Shown here piece after piece: positions 1 to 11,003 of a stretch of DNA of 64,000 bases. Both the position numbers and the translations under genes were made by a program. Positions within the stretch are counted from its first letter, which is position 1. Each line of letters starts with the position of its first letter. Under the pieces are notes generated by a model that saw only the letters and a program-made list of their open reading frames with translations, made no database searches and was not told where the DNA came from. This DNA comes from Punica granatum (taxonomy: Eukaryota; Streptophyta; Magnoliopsida; Myrtales; Lythraceae), in the NCBI RefSeq assembly GCF_007655135.1, contig NC_045131.1, positions 13,190,001 to 13,254,000 of the forward strand, written 5' to 3'.

Positions 1-101
1 TGTAATTAGAAACAATTCTGAACTCGCTACTTCCATGCTTATGTATGCATATATTGTGAATTGCTTTACTCTATCATCTTACTATAATCGACATTTATGG
101 C

Positions 102-165
102 GATGATTTCATAAATATTCGAGGCAAGTGTAAGATGATTTCATAAATATTCGAGGCAAGTGTAA
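102..165. repeat. 32-bp perfect tandem duplication
   Basis: Bases 102-133 are repeated exactly at 134-165 (unit starts gatgatttcataaatattcg). It is a simple local duplication in AT-rich intergenic DNA. Confidence 0.9.
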
Positions 166-3100
166 GAGTCCAAATACAAATAAAAGTAAGTCTAGCGTGA
201 AAAAGTTAAATTCCGTTAATTTTATTTGCCGTTCTAACATAGAGGGTGGGGATTTAGAATGGCTCCAAGTTGTTTTATATCTTATTATCAACAACCCAAT
301 CACTTGGAAAGCAAGTAACAGTTAAGAAAATGATTTAAAAGAAGTTAAGAGCCAACAATTCGAGATTAGTTTATTATTGATTGCAAATAAAATAACAAAA
401 GTTTTAAATGGAACAACTCAACGAACGATTATAAAGATAGACTATTTTACTTTTGAAATATAATAAAGAAAAAAGTATTTGAGCAAAGCTAGAGATCATG
501 ATAGACGTAGGTGATCTATATGGGTCCATATAACTTAATATATATATATATATATATATGGGGATCCATATAATAATAAATGAGTTCTTTAAAAAACCAT
601 TATTTCTAGTTTCTGCTGTGAATTATATGAGCCTTTCATATATATAGTGATGGGGCAACTGCTCATAACATGAAAGCCACATTGATTACTGAATGTCGCC
701 AGAAAATACATTTTTTAAATCTCTTTTTATTGCCAAGAAAAAAAAATTATAGTGGCTTATATATAGCATGGCCCACCAAGAGTAACTGAGATTTTGTAGG
801 GCGCAAAATTGAGATCTAATTTACGATCTTATTATTGGAAAATTTTCCTTCGGTGCTTGAGGACGATTTGCCCTTGACCCATTTTGGGACATCGATAAGT
901 CCAATGTGTAGAAACAATCTTCATAATATCATCTTCGTAATTTCTGATGATCAAGATCGAGAAATAGGAAAGGCCCAAAATGGTTGTATCACACACATGT
1001 GGTCTAATTCCTGAGACACATTTCTTCGCACGATATTAGAAGTGAATTACAATTTATAAAGTGTAAATCGATTTTTACAATTCTTTGCATCACCAAGTCT
1101 ATCTATAAGGTTGTAGTGCAATAGTTGGTGTTAATGAAAGATAAAAGTTTAAAATAAGTAAAAAGTGTATCACATTAATCCCAGCGTGAGTATGATTGTG
1201 AGTACATATTTGTTGCCGAGGGCCGGGGCAGCGGTTAGCAAAGAAGAGCGACGAGTGACATACAATTATAGACAGTATTTGAGTCATTTTCGTAAGTCCT
1301 TTTGCCGAGGGCAATGAGAACAGACATATTTATAAAATTAGCTTTTCATTATTATTACTAACATTCTTTCTGTTAAGTATATGATGACAAGAACATTCCT
1401 CGATCAAGCTAAACTGACCACGTACACGAAAATTAGCAAAATTAGTAGAAGGTTATTCGGACAATGGAAAATAGGGTAAATGGATGCTGAGCAATAAACA
1501 TTAATTATACTTTACGAAGTGCAGCCACCCTATACGAAATACTGGTCGTCGATGTTGGCCCCTACCTCTCCTCTTGTCAATTGATCTGCTCCTTATTTAT
1601 TTGTGATTTTTAATTTTTAATTTCTTAATTTGATAAATGTGTTTTACAAATATAAGAAAGATATAAGTGGTGAAAAAATTAATAAAATTTATTTTTTGCT
1701 ATAAACAATATAAATTTGAAAATACATGCTTAAATTTAAAAGAAGTTTCAATTTTAGCTGTAAACAAAAATTGAGGTAAAATTCGTGCTTTTTTCCATTT
1801 TGGGATATTTCATAACTGATTGTTCGAGCAAAATATTAACAAAAGTATATAATTAATTGTAGTATTATGTAAAACAAAAAAAAAGAAACTTTGAATTTCA
1901 AGAATAGCATGAACTAATGAAGATATTTTTAACTAAGGAGAGCTTTAGTTTTTAGTGGGTCGATTCATATCGAATTAGATTAATCGGGGCCCATAAACCT
2001 TTCAAATAATAATTATCAAGATACATATAAAAAAAAATGTTAACCAAGAGACATGAGGATGTGAAGTTGATCGCATAGAGAGGCTTAGCAACATAGAGAG
2101 ATCTAGGAGTTTGGTCCAAGGAGAGTGAAATTCAATGGAAGATGTGGGAACAATAATATTGTAAAGTTAAGGAGAAAAGGAAATAATATTATAAAGAAAA
2201 TGACAAATTTAACATAATATGAATAATTTTATAACTTTTCTCAACTCTAATGGGAGCCAGTGCCTCTCTGCACGACGCTAATTTCAGATACAATAAGATC
2301 ACAGTATGTTTAAGTTTGAGAAAACAAACTTCCTGAAATGAGGAAATTAATTAATAAGCTTATCAACTCATCAGTTGTATGGTTGATACAACTACTTGTA
2401 ATTCATTTTTCACGTGATAGTCTCTACCGTATGATCGTCCCTTGTACTGAGCAGGCCTCACCTCTCAAAGATGCGCTAGAGTGGACACGGTTGGCTCAAT
2501 TCATTCGATATAAAAAGCAATTAGTTTCGTGCAATACTCCCCGGACACCTCCGCTAAGCAATTGCGATGAGCCTGATAACTATGGCAATGTGATTTATGA
2601 CCCGGCTAAATAAATAGTCGGCGAGTGCAATTCCGGTTCCGATTCCGATTCCGAGCCCGAACCCGAACCCGAGTCGACGTTCTTGTTGTTGTTGTTGTTA
2701 GTTCTGCAACTGAGGACAAGGGCACGGAAACAAACGGGGCCGCAGAGAAAAAGTTCTTCAGCGGGATAATGACGGATGGGGCCCACAGGGACCAGAGCTG
2801 CTTGTTTTAACGATGTTCCGACTGAGAGAGAAGCGCATCGCAACGCAGATGACAGAGGAAAAGAAGAGATATCGACCAGAAAATCGGGGGTGGGACCCAC
2901 ACGTACACGTCCATTGACAGAAGTCGTCAGTCTGTGACATACAAATAAATAACCAAATTCCTCACAGGAAAACCGGTCTCCCCTTTCTGCACACAAACAA
3001 ATCCAGCACGGTGGGTTTCTACTTTCTACCATGCTTGTAGATAAGAATAATTTTTATGAAAAATTTTTCTCGGATTTATCGAAAATGAGAAACAAAACAA

Positions 3101-3735
3101 CGGGAATGATAATAAGATGGAGAGTCTGTTTGTACCGGTGAGCGGAGATTACGTGCAGTAAATGCAGAATGGGATCCGGTGGAGGAGACGAATCGAAACT
3201 AGCTTACCAATTTAGGAATCGATCACTATGTTCTCACATGTAAAATGGAGCGCCAAAACATTCGTCAGTTAACTTATGAGTCTGTCGTTCCGCGTAAGTT
3301 ATTGGACTCGGATTATGTAATAATTGGACGGACGCAATTTTATGATGATGAGGACGGGAGGAAGTAGGGGGCAACTGTAGCGTTGTAGGATGAGGCGCCG
3401 CCCACAACACTCGAACCAAGTTGAAGGGTGGTCCCCACCGAGTGGCACGTTCAGCAACTCAGATTTCCAGCTGGTGGGGTCCGCACACTGGCCTCCATCA
3501 CTGGGTTGGGTTGGGTTGGGTTGGACGTTTGGGGAATTTACTGGGGGGTGACAATAATAAGAAGAGGCCGTGACTATGGTAAGTTGAAGGATGGGACTGA
3601 GCCCAAAGAAGGAAAGCCCATCCCATCCACTGGCAGGTGAGTTGGGTGACATTCAAACTTGGCTGAGGAAATCCTGTCGTCTTTGGAATTGGAATCGGGA
3701 TTGAAATTATGATTGATGTGACTTCTTTCTTGATT
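166..3735. other. Intergenic AT-rich DNA, no supported gene
   Basis: No convincing exon was found on either strand. A TA dinucleotide run lies near 539-560. Bases 2631-2672 hold a GC-rich six-base low-complexity tract (gattcc and cccgaa units). The open frames at 2338-2613 (+) and 2595-3032 (-) show no recognisable domain or splice context. The minus one owes its Asn and Ser/Glu runs to the simple repeat. Confidence 0.6.
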
Positions 3736-3738
3736 GTA

Positions 3739-3897
3739 ATTTTTTTTTGAATTCCGACATTCGAAAGATTAATTAGGTTCCGATTAATCCAATCGAATCG
3801 AGTCAGCCCACGAAAGACTAAAACTATCATAACGTGAATTTTTTTACATTCACACGGACTCGAATCCGAAATATTGCTTATTACGAGTACCGAACCA
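3739..3897 (-). mobile_element. SINE-like element, degenerate
   Basis: On the minus strand the segment starts with a tRNA-like A-box (tggttcggtactcg), has a B-box (ggattcgagtcc), shares a tail segment (around ccaatcga on the plus strand) with the better SINE at 13.33-13.51 kb, and ends in a short A tract, seen as T at 3739-3748. No clear target duplication was found. This structure is that of plant tRNA-derived SINEs; the family is not named. Confidence 0.5.
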
Positions 3898-4589
3898 TTA
3901 AATTTTTTTTCCTGTTATTTGGAACTTTTTTTTTTTTTGTTGGTTTCTTTTCTGTGTTGGTTGAGATTCTTTCCTTCTCCTTAAGGAATATAATGTAAGG
4001 GCAATTGTCGGGGAATAGTATCGGACGTAATAGATAAAAGTATGGGACGTACAGTTTATGATTGCCCTGTAATATCTTCTATGAAATAGAGTTAACGTGC
4101 TTATTGCTTAGCCCGCAATTATCTCCTATATATGGTTACTATTCAAATTAACCCCCAAAGAAGAGTTGGTGTGCCTTTGATTAGATGCTATCATCAAATC
4201 GAAAAATACAATTATTTCTGTTTTCTCTCTTTATTTTAAGGAGGAAAAATATGTAAATACTGTCCTGTGCCCCTCAAGACACTATTCTATCATCATCGGT
4301 GCTTCAAGACGATTTTTTTTTCAATTTTTTAAGAAGTCTTAACAATTCATGTTGTTTTGGATAGAAGTGAAATGGAGGGAAAAACTCCTATATAAAATCC
4401 CCTCTCATTTCCTCGATTTTTCTTGATCTAAAATAGAGGATAAAAGATTTTGTGACGAGACTACTAGTGACCACCTGTGTGGCCTTTTTCAATGTTTAGC
4501 TGCAGCCTCCACCTTACTATATCTTTTATTTCTTATAATGGATCCATTACTTGTTTGAATGTTGGATAAATAGTGACCGGAAGACCGCC

Positions 4590-5010
4590 TCAGGGATGGA
4601 TCGTATTAAATATGGATGGGGCTTCTTGAGGGAACCCAAGTCTTGCAAGGGCCGTTGGTTCAGTATAAAACGAGGATGGATGCTGGCTTCCTGGCTTTGC
4701 GAGGGATATTGGCCTTACAGTGCACACGGTGATAGCGGAGCTTTGTGGTGTATTATCGGGGTTTAGAGCTAGTACGGGAGCTCGGATATAGGCGGATTTT
4801 ATTGGGATTAAGTTGAAGAGGCTTCATGTGATGGCTCTTGTGAGGGACATACAGTAGATGTTAGCGCGGGATTGGCAGGTAGAAGTTAGCCATTTGTATT
4901 GAGAAGGAAATTGTGTGGCCGATTGGATGGCATGATTGTCGCTGAGTCTATCCTCTTTGAATGCTTGCTACCAGGTTTCATCTGATGGTTTCAGAGCCTT
5001 GCCTTCTGGA
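4590..5010 (+). mobile_element. LINE RNase H domain remnant
   Basis: Translated pieces resemble the RNase H-like domain (RVT_3 type) found at the C-terminus of plant LINE polyproteins: an N-M-D-G-A-S strand near 4608, an A-E-L-C-G helix start near 4734, and the typical end V-S-H-L-Y then G-N-C-V-A-D-W near 4885-4925. Several stop codons and frameshifts break the frame, so this is dead. It is the 3' part of an old non-LTR element; no upstream RT domain was seen. Confidence 0.65.
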
Positions 5011-5578
5011 GATTTTGTTGGAGCTACATTATCCTGCTTCTGCAGTTTAATTTCGTTGTTTGTTTTTCTATTTCTTTGGGGCTTGGCAGCATTATCTACC
5101 GAAAAAAGAATAATGACTGAAATTCTAGCGTATGAGAAAATTTACAAAACACAAAATAGCGTAGGGAAAGGATCGAGGTGCAACCCAATGAGGATTGAAG
5201 GTAGATTAACATCCTCGATGGCATGCTTTGTGTTTATGTAAAGATCAGTACTCAATCTTCGTTATGAGTTTCATAGAAAAAGAAAAGGAAATTAATTTCC
5301 GGTATAGGGCATCTATTTAAAAAATAACAGACTAGATCAAGGTCCATGTTGGGACCTTTTGATTTTAAGTCGATGCCACGTGCCATTGCACTATGTTCCT
5401 TATAGTTTGAGAGAGTTCATGTGATGGTCTCTTGACCTCTCTCGTACATATTTGTATTATACGGGTAAAGAATTGCACTTATTAAGAAAAACTTAGTACT
5501 TTGTGAAAAATGAAATGTGAGTTATTTCGTATGAAGTACAATACTACCTTTGAAAATAGAGAGTATCTCCCAATAATT

Positions 5579-5636
5579 AAATTTATTATTAACTACAAGA
5601 TTAAATTAAATTTATTATTAACTACAAGATTAAATT
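5579..5636. repeat. 29-bp perfect tandem duplication
   Basis: Bases 5579-5607 are repeated exactly at 5608-5636. The unit is AT-rich and has no coding content. Confidence 0.9.
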
Positions 5637-5940
5637 AAATTATAACTCTTCACTATAATTTTCTTGATAATGGAAACTAACAAGTATTTTAGAAGCATGT
5701 GCGATCTCATGCGTAGCACAAAGCATAACGTCTAATTTTGGTTTAAAATGGGGGCATTAGACTTAAATTACTAGCTAAAATTGCGCAAAAGAAGGCAGAA
5801 TTTGGTCAACTAATCATATAATTTCATGCCTTGTAGGATTTCTCTTTCAATTGTATATAGTATTTTGCTGTTTAAATTTTTTATCTTACTACGCCAAACG
5901 GCTTCCTTTGCCAGATCAAAGAAGTGTCTCTTCATCAGCA

Positions 5941-6140
5941 GTGAGAGGGTTTAGCCCATTCTGATGGCAATTCTACATGCGTTATCTTTATGGTCGGTGT
6001 GCGTGGTCGGTTAGATTAGGCCACTGCACGAAAATTAAATCATTCTGATATGTCTTTGTTTATATTTTGATTAAATTGCTAGCCTTTTCTAAATTATATA
6101 AGCGTATTGATTTCCTCTGAACCTGCAACAATCACCGATC
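5941..6140 (+). pseudogene. Orphan copy of the cystatin-like gene's upstream region
   Basis: This stretch aligns with 40,965-41,170, the DNA just upstream of the cystatin-like gene. The shared blocks run in the same order: tttagcccatt, tgcgtt..tctttatg, ttagattaggccactgcac against the downstream form, aaatcattctga, and ggtttcctctgagcctgcaac or a near variant. Similarity stops before any coding exon, and what follows here (6.15-6.5 kb) does not resemble exon 1. It looks like the stranded promoter or leader of a lost or moved paralogue. Confidence 0.6.
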
Positions 6141-6149
6141 GATCGTGTG

Positions 6150-7240
6150 TCCCACAAATCTCGAACCTCCATGAGCTCGGCACGATCAACCTACGAAGGA
6201 AAATCGAGAGGGAATCTTGATTTCCTTCTCTGATGCTTTAATCAGATAGTGTATGAGGAAAGTAGAAGGAATTGAATTTATGAGTTCAGACATACCTGGC
6301 AGGTTTATATAGTGTGGATAGATATCTCCATCTTGATATCAACTACAACGGGTTTCTGTCGGATAGCCTTTAGACTGCGGTCAAGAACCGCTGGGGAAGT
6401 TGCTCCATTAACGTGAAACATTGGCTGTATTTTACATTGTATGCATTGCTTATAAACCTATTAATGGCACGCGTTCCTTCTTCGGTCAATTTTTTTTTTG
6501 TGCCACATTCGTCTGACAAAAGTCAAATGATTGAACTTTAGTAAAAATTATAAAGAGTGATAACACAAAAACCAAAATTAGCTACTCAGCAACTCTGTAT
6601 CGATTATTAGTTCTCACGAACAAAAATGCAGGGACCTCGCTCCTGTGAGCGCTGATGTCTCGAGACTTTTCTTAACTTCGGGGCCTTGCCATGAGTTCTC
6701 TTGTTCTGTTGCTCTCAAAAAATTGTGAGGATCACTTATATCTCACCCATGCTCTCTCTGAGGCCCTTGAGACGGGTAAAATCGCCTTGTCACGCCATAG
6801 ATATATGGTATACTACTTCTGTGCTTTGCAACATGGACTGGGGAGTCAATTCTGTGATGGAATAAGATTAAATGGTTTATGTTTGATCAAATCTAAGCTC
6901 TCTATGCTTTCATGAATTCAACCATCCCTGGAACTCAATCCGAGCCCATCTTAGATTCCCTCTATGGTCTTTGTGGCCTATCTACTGATCCCGCACTGCT
7001 CCCTTAGAGTCGAATTCGATAAAGAGAATCAGCAGGTGTTCATGACAATTCTAGCCATAACAGAAGCAGCAAAGGCCTAGAAAGCACATGGACAAACCAA
7101 ACAAAAGTTGATGAGCTCTAGCAGGCTTATCCTAAGCCCCACCAAAGAGAAACTTCTTATAACAGCAACTGTAAACTATAATTAACTGGGCTACAATTGT
7201 CATTGAAAACTGACGGATTTTCCCACTAAACACGATCCAA
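6150..7240. other. Intergenic, nothing recognised
   Basis: The open frame at 6691-6915 (+) has no recognisable domain and no repeat signature. No RNA gene or element ends were seen. Confidence 0.5.
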
Positions 7241-7249
7241 AATTTCCGA

Positions 7250-8755
7250 ATTATTCAAGATGAAGAATCAACATCCTTTGAAGCTATCGCAGGACGTGGC
7301 CTTTGCTCTCTCTTGAAAGGTTGACTGCCACTGGTACTTTCGTTGATAAGAGAAGGCTGTTTGTTCCTTGCTCTCAATTGTAGAAAGACCTCAAAACCTC
7401 AAACTGGAGCATCATAAATCTAAAACAAGCTTATAGTATAAGCTAATTATTTTATAAATTGGAAAAAATAACCTTTGGTGTATGGGAAGATTAAATTAAT
7501 GGGAAATTTCTATACAGAATCATTAACAAACCTCTGCTGGTGAGAAATTTCTTGGAGCTTACCCTTCTCCCTCAGTAGTCCATGAACTATGCCCTTTCGA
7601 TGCTCATCTCATGGAAGAAAAGCTAAGATAGACAGCATGTGTATAGCTTGATGGGGAAGAAGACAGCGGACTGATCAAGAAGTACAGGGAAGATGAAATG
7701 AAGCTCTTCTCCTCCAAAGTAGTAAAGCCAGACTTAGTTCTCGCAAAATTTGCTAAATTAATCCCATGGAAGAAAAGGCTAAGATAGACAATGGAGGCAC
7801 TAGTACAGAAAATAATTTTAAGGCCTATCACACAATCTCTAAAGCAGCTTATCGTAAGGTGTAAGGATAACCATTGGAAATGTATAAGCCTTCATGTATA
7901 GTTTGAAAGAAATGACTGCAAACAAAGACAATAGCTCGTGCTTTGCCCACGCAGCCGAACGAGAGAGAGAAGACAGAAAGAGAAGTTGCAGCTCATCATG
8001 CCTTGATCAAACTAAACGCATCATGACAAGAACAACATGAATATCCTCACGATCAAAAGCAGCATAGAAGGTTGACGAAATAAGAGTAAACATTTTTTGA
8101 GCACCCGAGAAATCTCACACTTCTGAAATGAATGAACATTTTTCCTAGCCATACCGCTATCATAATCGTCTTTGCTAGCAATACCAATATCATGCGCGGC
8201 TCTGAGTCACTAGATGAATCATTAAGTGCCAATACTACTGAATGTATCAACAAATTCCACCGCAAACTCCTTGTTCCAACACAATAGCAGCTTAAATAAG
8301 CAGTAGAACTAGCAGTTTGAGGAGGTGGAATCAGCTGGTAGCCCGAAGGATGAGCCAGAGCTGTCCCCCTTAGCATCCATCACCAGACCATTTTCCCCGC
8401 AGCTCTTCTTCTTCTTCTCCTCGTCATCATCAACAGTGGAGAAGCTTTCCTGCGACTTTGCCAAAGAAGAGTAAAGAGAGAGTGAGGGACTAGCAGAGAC
8501 GTGAGAGACAGAATCTGGTTTACCTGAGCCGCCAGCGGGGACGATGGTGACAACAGTAGCAGCCACTATGGCGGTAAGCGCAACAATGGCAGGGAGAGCA
8601 AAACCGACGGCGGCGACATCTCCTGTGTGTCCTTACGATCGGAGGATTGGAGAGCGAGGAGAATGGATTCCTTCGTTGAAGTTCGGACGTCCTTGAGATA
8701 TTTGAGGGGTGGGAATAGAAAAGTGTGGAGGGAAATATGAAATTACAACAGTTTG
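7250..8755 (-). other. Possible multi-exon minus-strand gene, unidentified
   Basis: Two minus-strand stretches look coding-like. Around 8566-8640 is an alanine/valine-rich frame that would make one hydrophobic helix; it continues to 8309 as a Ser/Asp/Glu/Lys-rich tail with a donor-like site near 8523. At about 7370-7255 is a short open segment rich in Arg, Pro and Ser that ends in a stop. No complete gene model could be built between them and no family was recognised. A MITE begins immediately upstream at about 8770. It may be a small membrane protein, a non-coding transcript or chance. Confidence 0.25.
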
Positions 8756-8769
8756 ATTTTACCATTTAT

Positions 8770-8975
8770 TTTTAACTCTACTCCTCTTATCTTCAATTCA
8801 ACAATATAATTATTAATTTTTTTTATTTTTTAATCATTCAATTCAATTTTTAATATTAAATTCTCTTAACTATTCATTACTTTTTCACACTTTTTCTCAT
8901 AATTCAACAACATAATAATTATAAATCAATTAAAACCAAAATTCAACTCTACTCAATTCTAAAACTAAATACAAC
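8770..8975. mobile_element. MITE-like element, family A copy 1
   Basis: The sequence matches 56,760-56,955 over most of its length, with shared blocks actccncttatcttcaattcaa, tttaatattaaattctct and aactattcattactt. Two unlinked copies of a short, AT-rich, non-coding sequence indicate a non-autonomous DNA element. No target duplication was settled. Confidence 0.55.
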
Positions 8976-9345
8976 ATAGGCTTCGTTTGATTTTTAAATT
9001 ATGATTGAAGTTTACTCAACTCAATTCTATTTTTTTTCTCAAATTTAATAATATAATAATAATAATTTCATCTTTTTTTTTCATTTAATAAATACATTCT
9101 CACTCGTATTTTTTTCTAATCATTTTAAAATTTCAATTTAATAATATTTTTTCACTCATACTTTTTCCTAATCATTTTTAAAATTAATTTTTTAATAATA
9201 AATTTCATATCCACCTTCACATCTATATATATATATATATATATATATTCTCACATATTAATGATATTTGTCAACACTTACAATCATTGCACAAATCAAG
9301 TTGAGTTACATAACTTATTCAACTCAAAAACAAAACGCAAGCTTA
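8976..9345. mobile_element. MITE with terminal inverted repeats
   Basis: The left end reads ggcttcgtttgatttttaaa and the right end is its approximate reverse complement (ctcaaaaacaaaacgcaagc). The interior is AT-rich with no coding capacity and holds a (TA)n run at about 9226-9249. The element at 38.43-38.67 kb has a similar interior and right end. Confidence 0.55.
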
Positions 9346-9352
9346 GGGATTA

Positions 9353-9510
9353 TGAGCGGTTCTTTTTGAGCGGTTTTCATATCCGCCGCCTATACATATG
9401 ATTGGACCGCGGTTAATAATGAACCGCCTGTTCATTATCAATTTTAAGCTGTGGTTCATTAAACTGCAGGGCAAGGTTCAATTTCCATGCGGTTTTTAAG
9501 AACCGTCACC
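9353..9510. repeat. Short inverted-repeat element
   Basis: The left end contains cggttctttttgagcgg and the right end is its approximate reverse complement (gcggtttttaagaaccg). The core is rich in gaaccgc motifs. It is probably a short non-autonomous DNA element. Confidence 0.35.
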
Positions 9511-9939
9511 ATCTTTTAATAGCGCTAAAGGGTTTGCATTGTAGTGCTCGTAATCTGATATGGATATTCACTTGCCCATAATATATAGATATGTTTGCCA
9601 TGTATATAATTAGAGATAATATAATTTCTCATGAAATATTCGCAGAATATATAGGAGATATCGCTAAAATATTAATAAATAAACACCAAATATATCCATA
9701 GAGTTTTTCTAAGAGTAAAGATGTTATGACGATCGAGGTGTACTCAACCTAATAAATAGGGCCGATTTTCCAGTCTCTAATGTAACCGTGAGCTCAAGAG
9801 GTGGCGGGAGTAGGATTACCTAAGTTCTCGTAATAAAAGGTCCTTCTCATTTTCTCGACGCTCTCATCAATAACAAATTATATGATTCTTTCTGACACCA
9901 AATTAACCATCCCGGATTAGGAAACCGAAGTATATTTAC

Positions 9940-10206
9940 AATGCGTTTGTTTTCGGAGTTAAAGTCACGAATTTGTGATTGTGATTGTGATTGTAGAAGA
10001 AAACAAAAATATATGAGGCCCACCAATTTGACTTTTGAAATATAAAATGAATGGAAGGTAGAGATAATTAATTGTAATGGGATTGTATTTTAATAATATA
10101 TGGGACCCACTAATTTGACTTTTGAAATGTGTGTTTTGTTGTATAGTGTTTTGAGTTAAAGTTAAAGTTAAAATCTTAAATCACGATTTTGAAAACAAAC
10201 GGAGCA
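9940..10206. mobile_element. MITE, family B copy 1
   Basis: The ends form an inverted repeat: gcgtttgttttcggagt on the left, gaaaacaaacggagca on the right. The right half matches, in reverse orientation, the element at 54,682-54,850, with the shared block ttttaactttaactttaact followed by caa or cac and acactataca. No coding capacity. Confidence 0.65.
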
Positions 10207-10715
10207 TTAAATTTAAAAAAAGAAGAGTTTTTTTTTAAGGTTTCAACTTTAATAAGTCTTTCTCCTCTCCGATTCCTACCGCTCCCCACACTGTGAATCT
10301 CGTTGCCCAGACAGTCTCGTTCGGCCTCAGTCTCGTTCTGCCTCCGTCCCCTAGCCCAGACCGCCGTCACCCCTGAGGTGAAAGTTTCACCATCACGGCT
10401 TCATCCCCCCAGCCAAGGCTGTCCCTCTCTCCTGCTTGATGAACCTCACCTGACCGACCTCTAGCTTGGATCTGTCCTGATTTCCACTTTCTTGATTGGC
10501 AATTCCGTAATTGTTCAGATTCCCATCGACCTCTGTCTCATCACCTTCGCCTCCGCCTGTCTGATGCGCCTCCAAGGGTTTCACACGGTGGCGATGGTCG
10601 TCTTCCTCTGGTACGTACCCCCGCTGTCTCTCGCCCTTCTCTGAAAGGCCCCGCCCCACACACTCACCCGAGTCCCGACGTCTCTCTCGCACTTTCACTT
10701 CAGCCCCCCTCGCCC

Positions 10716-10717
<2 letters not shown>

Positions 10718-10750
<33 letters not shown>
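10718..10750. repeat. (CT)n microsatellite
   Basis: An uninterrupted CT dinucleotide run lies about 250 bp upstream of the papain-like start codon, at the end of a pyrimidine-rich stretch (10.26-10.75 kb) that may belong to the promoter or 5' leader. An aaccgaaccg low-complexity tract follows at 10,851-10,890. Confidence 0.9.
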
Positions 10751-10753
<3 letters not shown>

Positions 10754-11003
10754 CTTTATGTCTATGTGTGTCCATGGCCATGGCGTCTCTTTTGGGTTTA
10801 CGATTTACAGAGAAGATGTTTTTCAATTTTTTTTTTAAAGTTATCGGTTTAAACCGAAACCGAAACCGAACCGAACCTAACCGAACCGAAATAATTCGGT
10901 TCCATTCGCTTCGGTTCTCTCGCAAGTTGCTTCAAATCTTAAGCTATTTTATTGTAAATCATCTTTTAATAATTTTTTTTTTAAAAAACTTTCAGTGCAG
11001 ACT

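Noticed and set aside
2595..3032. 145-residue minus-strand open frame
   Set aside because: The Asn run and Ser-Gly-Ser-Glu tail come from the simple repeats at 2,631-2,700. No domain or splice context, and other frames are open over the same GC-rich tract.
3505..3530. Telomere-like repeat (gggttgggttgggttgg)
   Set aside because: The unit is GGGTT, not the plant TTTAGGG, and only a few copies occur.
3299..3830. Overlapping open frames on both strands
   Set aside because: All are short and mutually overlapping, contain ggttgggttggg low complexity, and match no domain.
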